Source: Armatimonadota bacterium
Lineage (GTDB): Bacteria > Armatimonadota > UBA5829
Assembly (NCBI GenBank): GCA_026392045.1
Contig: JAPLCU010000188.1
Coordinates: 1 to 47,731 of the forward strand
Reading direction: 5' to 3'
DNA: 47,731 nucleotides
Positions 1 through 9,055 of this stretch are shown here, piece after piece. A program made the position numbers and the translations under genes. The notes beneath the pieces were generated by a model. The model saw only the letters and a program-made list of their open reading frames with translations, was not told where the DNA came from and made no database searches. Every line of letters begins with the position of its first letter. Position 1 is the first letter of the stretch.

Positions 1-50
1 AACCACTGAGACGCTGAAAGGAGATGAAGGGGATGAAACTGGGATTTGGG
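1..50. repeat. Dispersed intergenic repeat (copy 1)
   Basis: The stretch starting AACCACTGAGACGCTGAA and ending near GGGATTTGGGG reappears in slightly different form at about 5855-5902. Neither copy is in a plausible gene. It marks the left edge of a repeat-rich intergenic tract. Confidence 0.7.
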
Positions 51-93
51 GGGTAGCTTGGAGACAGATGTTGGGGGTTGGGTTGGGAAGGGA

Positions 94-121
94 GCTTCGG
101 GACGAAAAACAGTCCCGAAGC
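94..121. repeat. Palindromic hairpin repeat, GCTTCGGGAC family
   Basis: A perfect 10-bp inverted repeat (GCTTCGGGAC / GTCCCGAAGC) encloses an 8-nt A-rich loop. A second copy with the same arms and a 9-nt loop, in the opposite orientation, is at 42272-42300. This shows it is a dispersed element rather than a local terminator. Confidence 0.8.
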
Positions 122-189
122 ATAGAAAACAACTTCAACCGGTGTGCTTGACTGTTGTCCCTATAGATTGTTAGATAGTGCGCCCGGAG

Positions 190-238
190 GTTTCGGGATT
201 TCCATTCCGCCTGCGGCTTCATTCAAATCCCGAAACAC
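190..238. repeat. Palindromic repeat, CGGGATTTCC...AAATCCCG family
   Basis: An imperfect palindrome with arms TTTCGGGATTT and AAATCCCGAAA and a central CCGCCTGCGG hairpin. Related copies are at 13844-13887, 44758-44801 and 45566-45607 (inverted), with a divergent one at 32379-32435. All are intergenic. Confidence 0.8.
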
Positions 239-250
239 CGAAAATCAAAA

Positions 251-375
251 GGCTCAGCGGGAGCTTCGCCCTCCCCAACACCCAACACCCAACACCCAAC
301 ACCCAACACCTAACACCCAACACCCAACACCCAACACCCAACACCTAACACCTACACCTAACACCCAACACCCGA
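251..375. repeat. GGCTCAGCGGGAGC element plus heptamer array (CCCAACA)n
   Basis: A 26-bp element (251-276) is followed directly by about 14 copies of a 7-bp unit (AACACCC with CCTAACA variants). The same 26-bp element abuts heptamer arrays at 10892, 22692 and, inverted, 25505. The array stops just before the stop codon of the DUF1385 gene, so it forms that gene's 3' flank. Confidence 0.9.
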
Positions 376-379
376 AAGA

Positions 380-1384
380 TTATACCAGCTCTGCTTCTGA
401 TTCTCTGCGCTCAGATTCTCTTTCGAGCACACATTCAAGTGATCTTATGGCCACTTCGATCATCTCCGGCTCGGGTTCGCGCGTTGTGATCCTTTGCATC
501 AGAAGACCGGGGAATGTCATTAGCTTGGTAGCAAATGAATCTTTGTATTTTCCAGCAAATTTGATTACTTCATACGCGATTCCCGCAATAAACGGAAGCA
601 AAGCGAGCTTGTATAGCCATCTTATAAAACTGCTGGCGATAGTTGCGTTGGTCAGGCTGCCGAGTGGAAGATAATCGGTGATTGCAGCCATAACCACTAT
701 ACTCGTCACCAATACCACCAAAAGAAAGCTGGTGCCGCAGCGCACATGCACTTTGTTATACCTTTGGACGTTTTCAACCGTCAGCTCAACGCCTGCTTCA
801 TAGGCGTTAATTGTCTTGTGTTCTGCTCCATGATATTGAAATACACGCTGAATGTCTTTCATTAGAGAAATCAATAAGATATAGCCCACGAATAGGCCAA
901 TCTTAACAAGCCCCTCTATCGCGGTCAGCTGCCATTTGACATGAATTGAGTGCCTGAGCAGCTTTGCAGCGAAAATTGGCACCAGGAAGAAGATCGAAAG
1001 ACCCAGCAGTAAACCCATAATCATTATGGCGCTTATGGCTATATCGTTAATTTTGCCGGATTTCTTTTCTGTTTGTGATTCACTTGGTTCCGAGGTTGCC
1101 GCTTGAGGTTCTGCTTCGGTTGCATCTGCCATTGCGATGTTTGCCGAATACATCAGCGCTTTTATGCCAAGCGCCATAGAGTCTATCATCGCGAGCGTTC
1201 CGCGCAAAAACGGCTTGTTGAGCCATTTGAACTTGCCTAGAATGGACTCGACATCTTCTTTGGTGGTGACGATTTCGCCGTTGGCTTTCCTGACCGCGAT
1301 TCCAAAGTCTTTGGGACCGCGCATCATAACGCCCTCAATTATCGCCTGGCCGCCATAGTGGAACTTCTCTTTACATTCAGCCAA
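380..1384 (-). CDS. DUF1385 family membrane protein (YqhQ-like)
   Basis: The protein begins with the family signature YGGQAIIEGVMMRGP, and continues with several hydrophobic segments and the conserved stretch FQYHGAEHKTINAYE. The function of the family is not established; it is an inner-membrane protein usually encoded beside rpmE and prfA, and rpmE is the upstream neighbour here (about 90 nt). I place the start at a TTG (1384) because AGGTG lies 5 nt upstream, giving 334 residues. A longer TTG-initiated frame reaches 1405 but lacks a ribosome binding site. The C-terminus is highly charged (ESERRESEAELV), and the stop codon touches a heptamer array. Confidence 0.88.
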   Translation of the reverse strand: MAECKEKFHYGGQAIIEGVMMRGPKDFGIAVRKANGEIVTTKEDVESILGKFKWLNKPFLRGTLAMIDSMALGIKALMYSANIAMADATEAEPQAATSEPSESQTEKKSGKINDIAISAIMIMGLLLGLSIFFLVPIFAAKLLRHSIHVKWQLTAIEGLVKIGLFVGYILLISLMKDIQRVFQYHGAEHKTINAYEAGVELTVENVQRYNKVHVRCGTSFLLVVLVTSIVVMAAITDYLPLGSLTNATIASSFIRWLYKLALLPFIAGIAYEVIKFAGKYKDSFATKLMTFPGLLMQRITTREPEPEMIEVAIRSLECVLERESERRESEAELV

Positions 1385-1475
1385 AAAAGCACCTGTCAAA
1401 AACAAAGGAAGCGCCTGATTACACGCGAATCACGCGGTTCAGATCGCTTCCTCAATTGATCTTTCTAATGATTGA

Positions 1476-1694
1476 TTATTCTTCTTCAGTCTTGTTTTTC
1501 ATGCCATACTTGGCAAGGAATTTCTCAACACGGCCCTCAGTGTCTATGAGCTTATGCTTGCCCGTAAAGAACGGGTGGCATGCTGAGCAGATTTCCACGC
1601 GGAGGTTTCCGACTGTGGTTCTGGTCTCGAATGCGCTGCCGCAAGCACATGTCACCGTGGCTGTCTCATATTTAGGATGGATTTCCGCCTTCAT
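1476..1694 (-). CDS. rpmE: 50S ribosomal protein L31, zinc-binding type
   Basis: A 72-residue protein starting MKAEIHPKY, with Cys16, Cys18, Cys36 and Cys39 in the C+ (zinc-ribbon) arrangement of L31. It contributes to the intersubunit bridge of the ribosome. The frame is open to 1733, but ATG 1694 is preceded by AAAGGTGAG at good spacing and matches the normal length of the family. A sigma70-type promoter lies upstream at 1748-1777. The DUF1385 gene follows and is probably cotranscribed. Confidence 0.96.
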   Translation of the reverse strand: MKAEIHPKYETATVTCACGSAFETRTTVGNLRVEICSACHPFFTGKHKLIDTEGRVEKFLAKYGMKNKTEEE

Positions 1695-1747
1695 TATCTC
1701 ACCTTTCCGGTATGTAATTACAATGTGACTCAAAATGTTGACAGTGA

Positions 1748-1777
1748 ATTATACCATAATAGATTCGCGCCTTGCAA
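1748..1777 (-). promoter_or_regulatory. Predicted sigma70 promoter of rpmE
   Basis: On the minus strand TTGCAA (1772-1777) and TATAAT (1748-1753) are separated by 18 nt. The -10 box is preceded by TGG, an extended -10. It would start an mRNA with a leader of about 45 nt before rpmE. Confidence 0.6.
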
Positions 1778-1954
1778 CAACTTGTGCAAAGTTTGCTTTA
1801 TCTATCCGGTAGACACTCAACTATTTGCCAGCTTCACAGGCTGATTTGAGATTTAGTTGTGCTCGATTGCCAACTTTTCCTGGCCAGAGACTCGTATTTA
1901 TAGTATAGCGCCATTTTTGGCTGATTTATCGCTGATTGGAGGGAGAAACGGTAT

Positions 1955-3532
1955 ATGAAGCAAAACTCAATGCCTGAAAGACTAGGCTTTGCTGGTGATG
2001 ATTTTGAGTATATTGAAGAAGAGGGCGCTCCTTGTCCTCCGATTAAAATAGCCAGACCCCATAGGTCTTGGCGTTCCATTGTGATGTCCAATTGGCAGCG
2101 CGGCGCAAAGCTCTTGGCCGCGGGTCTCTTAGGGTTAGGCATTTATAGCTATGTAAGCGCTCCGCCCGTGGTTCAATTTATTACTGTAAAAACAGTAGAT
2201 GCCACTCAAACCCTTGGCGCCACCGGTAAGGTGCGCGGCGAACGAGTGGCCGATCTGGGGTTAGACAGCGCCGGCGTGATCAAGAGAATATATGTTCATG
2301 ATGGTGATATGCTTCAGGCTGGTCAGCTAATGATTTCGCTGGATACGAGCATTATGGAGCAGCGGGTTGCAAGCGCTCGATCATCGCTCGACAGCGCTAT
2401 CGCCGAACATGCTAAAGCAAGCAGAGGATCGCTTCCATCCGAGATTGCGCGCGCTCAAGCTGAACTCTCTCAGGCGCAGTCGGTCGGGCAGGCTAAATTA
2501 GAAGAATCTCAGGCACGCTACAGGCACCTAAAAGCCGGCGCTCGCAGCCAGGAGATTTCCGCAGCTCAAGCAGACCTGCAAAGCAAGAGTGACCTTCTCA
2601 GAAAAGCAGAAACTGATCTGAAACGCAACCAAAAGTTGGTGTCCCAAGGCGCTATGGCGCGGGCAAGTCTGGATTCGGCCCAAACCGACGTCGAAACCGC
2701 TAATTCCGCAGTTTTCGCCGGGCAGGCGCGAGTGGATCTTCTTAAAGAGGGCGCGACCTCCGACGAGCTTGCTGAGGCCAATGCGGCAGTTGCCGAAGCC
2801 AAAGCGAGCAGAGATACTTCGGTTAGAGCTTCGCGTGAAGCGCTAAATACCCTCTTGGCTTATCCCCGAGATGAGGACGTTCGGGCAGCTCAAGCTAAAG
2901 TTGAGCAAGCTCAAGCTGAGCTTATGGCCGAGATAGGTTCCAGGGCAAAATCTAATCTTCGTGCCCCGTTTGACGGCGCTGTCGCGGATATTGCGGTCGA
3001 GGAGGGGCAGTCCATTTCTCCCGGGCAAAAGCTTGTCACGTTCCATGAGATCAGCAGGCCAATTATTGAGGTCGAAACTGATGAAGAGAACCTCAGCGAT
3101 TTAGCCATCGGTCAGATAGCAATTGTTACCGCCGACGCATACCCAGGCAAAAGTTTCAAGGCCGCTCTATTTGATATGGGTTCAATGGTTAACCCGGATC
3201 GCGGAACGGTCCAGATAAAACTTCGCCCGATGGAAAGAGTGAGTTGGCTTAGACCCGACCTGACCGTGGATGTGAATATAATCACCAAGAAATCCGTTCG
3301 AAGCATTATGGTTCCGCCGGATGCGCTCACCAGAAATCGCGGAGAGACCGCCGTGCTGGTCATTCGCGATGGAGTTGGTGTGCTGGTGGCGATAAAAACC
3401 GGCGCTATGGGGCATGAGGGGATTGTGATCAATGGAGGATTGCGGGATGGCGATAAGGTCGTGCGCAATGCTGGCAGAGTGAAGCCGAATGGGCGTGTTC
3501 GCATGGCTCAAGGGAACCAAGATAGTGAATAA
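1955..3532 (+). CDS. HlyD/MacA-like periplasmic adaptor (membrane fusion protein)
   Basis: A 525-residue protein with a cytoplasmic N-terminus of roughly 45 residues, one membrane segment (LLAAGLLGLGIYSYV), a first half-lipoyl/barrel region, a long Ala/Gln/Glu-rich coiled-coil hairpin (about residues 130-320), then the returning lipoyl strand (NLRAPFDGAVADIAV) and beta-barrel and membrane-proximal domains. GGAGGG lies upstream of the ATG. In this family the adaptor links an inner-membrane ABC transporter to an outer-membrane channel. The next two genes encode the permease and ATPase, so this is a MacAB/DevBCA-type exporter. No outer-membrane TolC-like gene is in the window, and the substrate is unknown. 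Confidence 0.9.
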   Translation: MKQNSMPERLGFAGDDFEYIEEEGAPCPPIKIARPHRSWRSIVMSNWQRGAKLLAAGLLGLGIYSYVSAPPVVQFITVKTVDATQTLGATGKVRGERVADLGLDSAGVIKRIYVHDGDMLQAGQLMISLDTSIMEQRVASARSSLDSAIAEHAKASRGSLPSEIARAQAELSQAQSVGQAKLEESQARYRHLKAGARSQEISAAQADLQSKSDLLRKAETDLKRNQKLVSQGAMARASLDSAQTDVETANSAVFAGQARVDLLKEGATSDELAEANAAVAEAKASRDTSVRASREALNTLLAYPRDEDVRAAQAKVEQAQAELMAEIGSRAKSNLRAPFDGAVADIAVEEGQSISPGQKLVTFHEISRPIIEVETDEENLSDLAIGQIAIVTADAYPGKSFKAALFDMGSMVNPDRGTVQIKLRPMERVSWLRPDLTVDVNIITKKSVRSIMVPPDALTRNRGETAVLVIRDGVGVLVAIKTGAMGHEGIVINGGLRDGDKVVRNAGRVKPNGRVRMAQGNQDSE

Positions 3533-4778
3533 GTTCGAGCTAAAAGTAGCGTGGCGGCATCTTCTGACCAGCCACGGTCAAACCGAGCTGACAGTGGGTG
3601 CGGTTGCGGTAGGCGTGCTGCTGGTCGTGTTTTTGTCTTCGCTCATCAACGGCCTGCAGGTTGGGCTTGTTGAGGATGTTGTGGGATCGATTCCGCACGT
3701 CATCGTCGAGGCCGCGTCTCATGAAGCAAAACCTCTCTGGCAAATGCCGGGTAATGGCGGAAACGCTGGCGCTGTTATCACCAAGGTCGAGAAAATGTCC
3801 TCCCAGAAACAAAAGATCAGCGAATGGCGGCGAATGTGCGAGACAATAAGCATGATTCCTGGCGTTCAATCCGCTGCGCCGTCGGCTGTGGGCAGCGGAT
3901 TTGCGAGTAGAGGCGCTAAGAATGTCGGCGCTGTTATATTTGGCGTTGACCCCGCCGAAGAGCTGAAAGTGAAGTCCTTTGCGGCGCGATTTGTGCAGGG
4001 CGATTTCAGTAAAATCGATCAACAAAACGTGGCGATAGGTATTAAAATGGCCGATGATTTAGGCGCGAATATCGGCAGCCGGATACGTGTTACATCCAAC
4101 GAAGGCGTAACGCAGACATTCAGGGTGGCGGCGCTATTCGATATGGGTATCGAGAACGCTAACGAGGCCTGGGTGTATGTCGGGCTTAGCGCGGCCCAGG
4201 GAATGCTTAAGATTGGCAAAGACATTACGACTATTAACGTGAGGGGACGCGATTTGTTCTCGGCGAATAGAATCGCGAACCAGATCAGAACGTTCACCTC
4301 GTTGAAAGTTTCGAGCTGGATGGAATCCAACAAGGCTTTTCTGGACACTCTAAAGGCTCAAAACTCCGCCGCGCTTATTATTCAGACGATGACCCTGCTG
4401 GCGTCGGCGTTTGGCGTTGCGAGCGTGATGATAGTGTTTGTCGTTCAGAAATCGCGAGACATCGGCATTCTCAAGAGCATGGGCGCTACTGCTACACAGA
4501 TTCAAAAAATCTTTATGCTCGAAGGTCTTGGAGTGGGGGTTGGCGGAGCGCTTCTTGGTTCCGCGATTGGGACTGGGCTGTGTTTCATCGTTCAAAACAC
4601 ATTTCTCCCGGGCGAAACATTCGGCGGCAAGCCCGCGACTCTTGTGCCAATGGCATGGGACTTTAAGTATGTAATGGCGGCTTCGCTTGTTGCCGTGGTT
4701 GTTGGGCTAATGAGCAGTGTGATACCTGCTCGGCGCGCGTCGAAACTTGACCCCGTGGAGGCGATACGGCATGGATAA
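3525..4778 (+). CDS. ABC transporter permease, FtsX/MacB-like
   Basis: The start is best placed at GTG 3525 (MNKFELKVAWRHLL), 8 nt inside the adaptor gene and preceded by AAGGGAA. The 417-residue protein has one N-terminal membrane segment, a large periplasmic domain (about residues 45-270) and three C-terminal membrane segments, the order of MacB/LolC/FtsX permeases. The C-terminus carries the family motif PARRASKLDPVEAIRHG. It overlaps the ATPase gene by 8 nt, so the three genes are translationally coupled. Confidence 0.92.
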   Translation: MNKFELKVAWRHLLTSHGQTELTVGAVAVGVLLVVFLSSLINGLQVGLVEDVVGSIPHVIVEAASHEAKPLWQMPGNGGNAGAVITKVEKMSSQKQKISEWRRMCETISMIPGVQSAAPSAVGSGFASRGAKNVGAVIFGVDPAEELKVKSFAARFVQGDFSKIDQQNVAIGIKMADDLGANIGSRIRVTSNEGVTQTFRVAALFDMGIENANEAWVYVGLSAAQGMLKIGKDITTINVRGRDLFSANRIANQIRTFTSLKVSSWMESNKAFLDTLKAQNSAALIIQTMTLLASAFGVASVMIVFVVQKSRDIGILKSMGATATQIQKIFMLEGLGVGVGGALLGSAIGTGLCFIVQNTFLPGETFGGKPATLVPMAWDFKYVMAASLVAVVVGLMSSVIPARRASKLDPVEAIRHG

Positions 4779-5514
4779 GCGCAAAATGCCCGTTGTAAAG
4801 ACCGTCGGCATATCTAAAAGATACGGCGAAGGAGTCGGCACTTGGGCGCTTAGGGGAGTCAATTTTGATGTGGCACCGGGTGAGTTTGTTGCGATTGTCG
4901 GCGCATCGGGTTCGGGTAAGAGCACCCTGCTTAATATGATCGGCGCCCTCGATCAGCCCACATCCGGCGCAGTATATATAAACGGCCAGAACACATCATA
5001 TTTGGACGAAAACGCCCTCGCAGCGCTCAGAGGCGACACGCTGGGTTTTATATTCCAGTTCCATTATTTGCTCAATGAGTTCAGCATTCTCGAAAATGCC
5101 CTGATGCCTTTCTCGATTCGAAAGGGCGGGCCGAGCCGCGATGACAGGCAGTGGGTGGAGGAGTTGTTCTGCCGGGTTGGGCTGCAGGATAGCATGCACT
5201 GCCGTCCAAAGCAGCTCTCAGGTGGTCAGCAGCAGCGCGGCGCGATTGTGAGGGCGCTTGCAAATCGTCCAAAAGTAGTTCTCGCCGATGAACCCACCGG
5301 CAACCTCGACAGCCGCAACGGCGCTATGGTTTTCGACTTACTTAGAGAGTTAAACACGACATTCGGCACAGGATTTGTGCTTGTTACCCACGATGACAGG
5401 CTCGCGCGCGAGGCTGCGCGAATAGTGGCAGTCGAAGACGGCAGAATAGTCGCCAATTACTGCGTGGAAGAAGTTGAGAGAGAAGCGTCTCAATTGCGTC
5501 ATTCCGAGAAATAG
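4771..5514 (+). CDS. ABC transporter ATPase, LolD/MacB type
   Basis: A 247-residue ATPase with Walker A GASGSGKST (residues 44-52), the Q-loop in FIFQFHYLL, signature LSGGQQQRGAIVRAL, Walker B VVLADEPTG followed by NLD, and the His switch in VTHDD. ATG 4771 overlaps the permease stop codon by 8 nt. It powers the adaptor/permease encoded just upstream. The subfamily normally drives mechanotransmission across the periplasm rather than transport through the membrane. Confidence 0.95.
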   Translation: MDKRKMPVVKTVGISKRYGEGVGTWALRGVNFDVAPGEFVAIVGASGSGKSTLLNMIGALDQPTSGAVYINGQNTSYLDENALAALRGDTLGFIFQFHYLLNEFSILENALMPFSIRKGGPSRDDRQWVEELFCRVGLQDSMHCRPKQLSGGQQQRGAIVRALANRPKVVLADEPTGNLDSRNGAMVFDLLRELNTTFGTGFVLVTHDDRLAREAARIVAVEDGRIVANYCVEEVEREASQLRHSEK

Positions 5515-5852
5515 CAAAATCACTGTATATTTCCCCCAATAGTTTTTCTCCACAAAACGAACTCATCGCTGAGGTGAATTGAGCGTGAGTTCGTTCCTTC
5601 CAAATAGCGAAATTTGGCGAGCAGAAGAGCGGGAAGGAACGCTGCGCCCCAATTTTGAATTATGAATTCTGAATGAAGGGATAGGCTCGCATTACAAATG
5701 CCTCTCATGATTATAAGACGGCGAGAATGCCGTTCTTTGGCCTAATTTCTGGTGTATTTCAGTTAAATCTTGTTCACACATTAGGGAACAGGTTACAGGG
5801 AACAGGGAATAGAAGGGAATGGAGGGGCAGTTTTGATGATGGGCTTGAGCTC
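5515..5852. other. Intergenic region with stem-loop and 7-bp period repeats
   Basis: No gene is visible. At 5556-5595 there is a long stem (ACGAACTCA / TGAGTTCGT, extended by CGCT/AGCG with one bulge) without a T-tract. It could end the ABC operon but is not a canonical terminator. At 5652-5678 ATTTTGA, ATTATGA and ATTCTGA form a 7-bp period repeat, and at 5784-5820 GGGAACA-type heptamers form another. Confidence 0.7.
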
Positions 5853-5950
5853 CTGAACCACTGAGACGCTGAAGGGAATGAGGGAATGACACGGGGATTT
5901 GGGCTTTTATCTGTGTGGTGGGCGGTTTCGGGAAAGGGGTTTCCCGAAAC
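5853..5950. repeat. Dispersed repeat copy 2 and 26-bp palindrome
   Basis: 5855-5902 repeats the sequence seen at positions 1-50. 5925-5950 is the palindrome GTTTCGGGAAA-GGGG-TTTCCCGAAAC (11-bp arms, 4-nt centre). Other full copies of the palindrome are at 13746, 13787, 25562 and 32799. These elements sit just upstream of the first methyltransferase/nuclease island. Confidence 0.9.
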
Positions 5951-6036
5951 AACTAAAACAAATAATAATGCTTGACAAGCAACCCTTGTCCAAGTTAAAG
6001 TATCGGAAGGCTAGCACTTTACAGGAGAAGCGAATT

Positions 6037-7074
6037 ATGCCATCAGTCATAGATTTGTTCTGCGGAATCGGCGGATTGACGCACGGATTCGTAAAAGAGG
6101 GTTTTGACGTAATTGCCGGTATTGATGTTGATGCGTCCTGCAAATATGCTTACGAAGAGAATAATAAAGCAGAGTTCATCCTCGAAGATGTTCATGAGTT
6201 TACTGCCGAGGATGTAAATGCACTCTACCCCAAAGATGATTTGAAGATACTTGTCGGTTGCGCGCCCTGCCAACCCTTTTCCCGCTATACGAACCGCAAG
6301 ACAGAAGATAAAAAATGGCAATTGGTAGGTGCATTTGCTAAACTTATAAGCGAAGCCCAACCGGATATTGTATCAATGGAGAATGTCCCAGAACTTGCCA
6401 AGCATTCTGTTTTTCAGGATTTCCTCCACACCCTAGACACCCTCGGTTACAAAAAATCGTGGAGCTTAGTCGAATGCGTGGATTATGGGATACCTCAAAC
6501 CCGCACGCGTTTAGTGCTGTTTGCATCAAAACTGGGACCAATCGAGATTATTAAGCCGACTCATTCACGCTCGAAATGGCGAACGGTTCGACAGGTAATA
6601 AGAAACCTTGAGCCACTCAGTGCTGGTGAATTCAGCAAGAAAGACCCAATTCACTGCGCGAGTGCGCTAACTGAGCTCAATATGAGACGTATAATGGCTA
6701 CCCCTGAAGGCGGGAGCTGGAAAGATTGGGATGAAGAACTAATTCTTGATTGCCACAAAAAGGAGACGGGGAAAAGCTATCCAAGCGTATACGGCAGAAT
6801 GAAATGGGATGATCCGGCTCCTACAATGACTACCCAATGCAATGGGCTTGGCAACGGACGCTATGGACATCCCGAGCAAAATCGTGCGATTTCGCTTAGA
6901 GAAGCAGCGCTTATACAAACTTTTCCCAAGAGCTATCGCTTTATTGAACCTGGGAAAAAAGTAGTAATCAAGCACCTTGCAAGGCATATAGGAAACGCTG
7001 TCCCCGTAAGGCTTGGACAGATAATTGCAAAAAGCATCAAAAAGCATCTGGAGACGTATAATGGCATGTTATGA
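6037..7074 (+). CDS. DNA (cytosine-5-)-methyltransferase, Dcm-like
   Basis: This 345-residue enzyme transfers a methyl group from S-adenosylmethionine to C5 of cytosine in a short DNA site. It shows motif I (VIDLFCGIGGLTHGF, residues 4-18), the catalytic motif IV GCAPCQPFS with Cys78, motif VI ENV (115-117), motif VIII QTRTRLVLF, a target-recognition region, and motifs IX-X ending in ARHIGNAVP. I chose ATG 6037 because AGGAG lies 9 nt upstream and motif I starts at once. The longer open frame to 5899 only reads through a palindromic repeat. It overlaps the GHKL gene by 14 nt, so it is the first gene of a three-gene operon. The target site cannot be read from the sequence. Confidence 0.95.
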   Translation: MPSVIDLFCGIGGLTHGFVKEGFDVIAGIDVDASCKYAYEENNKAEFILEDVHEFTAEDVNALYPKDDLKILVGCAPCQPFSRYTNRKTEDKKWQLVGAFAKLISEAQPDIVSMENVPELAKHSVFQDFLHTLDTLGYKKSWSLVECVDYGIPQTRTRLVLFASKLGPIEIIKPTHSRSKWRTVRQVIRNLEPLSAGEFSKKDPIHCASALTELNMRRIMATPEGGSWKDWDEELILDCHKKETGKSYPSVYGRMKWDDPAPTMTTQCNGLGNGRYGHPEQNRAISLREAALIQTFPKSYRFIEPGKKVVIKHLARHIGNAVPVRLGQIIAKSIKKHLETYNGML

Positions 7075-9055
7075 ACTAAAAGTTGATCTGAATGCACTGA
7101 ATCACCTCGGCATCGGCCTTTATAGCAATATACCGGCAGTAGTATCAGAGGTCGTCGCTAACTCCTATGATGCAGATGCTACTGAGGTTGATATTCTTAT
7201 AGACCAGGTCAATAAAACAGTATCCATACAGGACAACGGCTGTGGCATGACAGAAGATGACATAAACAAGAAATACTTGACTGTAGGATATGATAAACGT
7301 AAGAATGAGCCCGGACTGACGCCGCGTGGTCGAAGTCCAATGGGGCGTAAAGGGATTGGTAAGCTATCACTGTTTTCCATAGCAGATGTCATTGAAGTTC
7401 ACAGTGTGAAGAGAAATGCAGAAGCCGATATTCTGGAGAAGAATGGGTTCATCATGGATGTCAGCGGTATCAAACAATGCATCGAAGATGGCCAAACATA
7501 TAGACCATCACCAGTTGATGCGAAAATGATTACCATAAACAAAGGAACCCGGATCACTCTGCGCAATCTGCGTCATGGAATGGCCACAACAGAAGGTTTC
7601 TTAAGAAAGCGTTTGGCTAGGCGTTTTAGTGTAATAGGCACAGAACACGACTTCAATGTGCAGGTTAATAAGCAGCCAATAGACATTCGAGACAGAGACT
7701 ACTTCATGAAGATTGAGTACATTTGGTACTTAGGTAATGAAAGCAATAATTACGCTGATCTATGCTCCAATAAAAAACATGCAGAACAAATTAGTGGCAT
7801 TATAGATTCAGGCAAGGGATATTTGGTAACGGGGTGGGTTGGAACGTTCGATGAACAGAAAAGCATTGATGATGACAATAACACAATTGTAATCATGGCG
7901 CGCGGGAAACTCATACATGAGGACATCCTCAAGGACATAAAAGAAGGCGGTGTCTTCTCGAAGTATCTTATAGGAGAAATCCACGCCGACTTTTTAGACA
8001 TGGATGAGAGAGAAGATATTGCAACGAGCAACAGACAAAGCCTTAGGGAAGACGACGAACGTTTTCAAGCACTGAAAAAATTCATTCAAGGAAACATTCT
8101 TAAAGAAATACAGAAAGTATGGCGCGAGTGGCGTGTGAAAGATGCAGAAAAGAAAGCCAAGGAGAACCCCAAAATCAAGGAATGGTTTGAAAGCCTGCCG
8201 AAAGACCACAAGAAGTATGCTCGGGATTTGTTTGAACGAATTGAATCGTATCCCATTGCCCACAAGGGTGCAAAGGCTGAGCTTTATAGGAATGCAATTG
8301 TGGCTTTTCAAACGCTTGCAATGCGAAATTCCTTGACAGCATTGGATAAAATACAATCCCAAGCCGACTTAGAGGCATATATTAGTATCTTTGATGACTT
8401 GAGGTGGATTGAAGAGGTGCACTATTATGACATTGTTCGGGCTAGGCTAGATGTGTTGGAGAAGTTCGAGAATATTGTTGATGCCAATGCCAAGGAAAAG
8501 GTCTTGCAAGATCACATCTATAAGTCCCTTTGGCTGCTTGATCCGTCTTGGGAGCGTGCGACGACTGACAAAAGAATAGAGGAGAAGGTAACAACTGAGT
8601 TTGGTAAAATTAGTGCAGGGCTCACGAAGGAAGAGGCGAATGGGCGAGTCGACATTCGTTATAAAACTGCATACGGGAAACATGTTATCATTGAACTTAA
8701 GAAATACGGATACAAAGTAAATGCTCATGACCTAGCTAAACAAGTAGGAAAGTACAATTCGGCGTTAAAAAAGTGCCTTGCGGAAAGGTTTCCGGGTGTT
8801 CCACAAGTTATTGAATGCATTTGCATCATTGGAGAAAAACCGCAACCACACGATGATCCCGAAAAGGTCACTAGAATTCTTCGGGCAGAAGATGCACGTT
8901 TCGTAACATATGATGGATTGATTCAGCAGACACAAGATAACTACCGGCAATACTTAGAGGTCAGCGAAAAGATGTCGAAGTTCCGTGACTTGGTTGATAG
9001 CATAAGTGCCGTGGATGACCAGAATTCAGATAGCGATGGACAAATTATCGTCTAA
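7061..9055 (+). CDS. MORC/paraMORC-like GHKL ATPase with C-terminal PD-(D/E)XK-like nuclease domain
   Basis: A 664-residue protein. The N-terminus is a Bergerat-fold ATPase: N-box SEVVANSYDADA (Glu30, Asn34, Asp37), G1 box DNGCGM (58-63) and G2 box GRKGIGKLS. This resembles Hsp90/MutL/MORC rather than histidine kinases, as there is no phosphoacceptor His domain. An S5-like middle region and a helical region follow. Near the C-terminus VDIRY (Asp531) and IIELKK (Glu545, Lys547) form a D...ExK pattern typical of restriction-endonuclease folds. GGAGA precedes ATG 7061, inside the methyltransferase gene. Prokaryotic MORC and paraMORC proteins are known from restriction-modification neighbourhoods. 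I infer an ATP-driven DNA-sensing nuclease partnered with the methyltransferase and Vsr. Confidence 0.8.
   Translation: MACYELKVDLNALNHLGIGLYSNIPAVVSEVVANSYDADATEVDILIDQVNKTVSIQDNGCGMTEDDINKKYLTVGYDKRKNEPGLTPRGRSPMGRKGIGKLSLFSIADVIEVHSVKRNAEADILEKNGFIMDVSGIKQCIEDGQTYRPSPVDAKMITINKGTRITLRNLRHGMATTEGFLRKRLARRFSVIGTEHDFNVQVNKQPIDIRDRDYFMKIEYIWYLGNESNNYADLCSNKKHAEQISGIIDSGKGYLVTGWVGTFDEQKSIDDDNNTIVIMARGKLIHEDILKDIKEGGVFSKYLIGEIHADFLDMDEREDIATSNRQSLREDDERFQALKKFIQGNILKEIQKVWREWRVKDAEKKAKENPKIKEWFESLPKDHKKYARDLFERIESYPIAHKGAKAELYRNAIVAFQTLAMRNSLTALDKIQSQADLEAYISIFDDLRWIEEVHYYDIVRARLDVLEKFENIVDANAKEKVLQDHIYKSLWLLDPSWERATTDKRIEEKVTTEFGKISAGLTKEEANGRVDIRYKTAYGKHVIIELKKYGYKVNAHDLAKQVGKYNSALKKCLAERFPGVPQVIECICIIGEKPQPHDDPEKVTRILRAEDARFVTYDGLIQQTQDNYRQYLEVSEKMSKFRDLVDSISAVDDQNSDSDGQIIV

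Noticed and set aside
144-674. ORF of 176 codons across the first heptamer array
   Set aside because: It reads through two repeats and then antisense to the DUF1385 gene. A 7-bp period keeps frames open by chance.
5899-6036. N-terminal extension of the cytosine methyltransferase
   Set aside because: It translates the 26-bp palindrome and lacks a ribosome binding site; ATG 6037 has AGGAG and starts right at motif I.
7061-9055. Histidine kinase
   Set aside because: The ATPase is of GHKL type, but there is no phosphoacceptor His helix, no sensor domain and no response regulator; the context is DNA modification.
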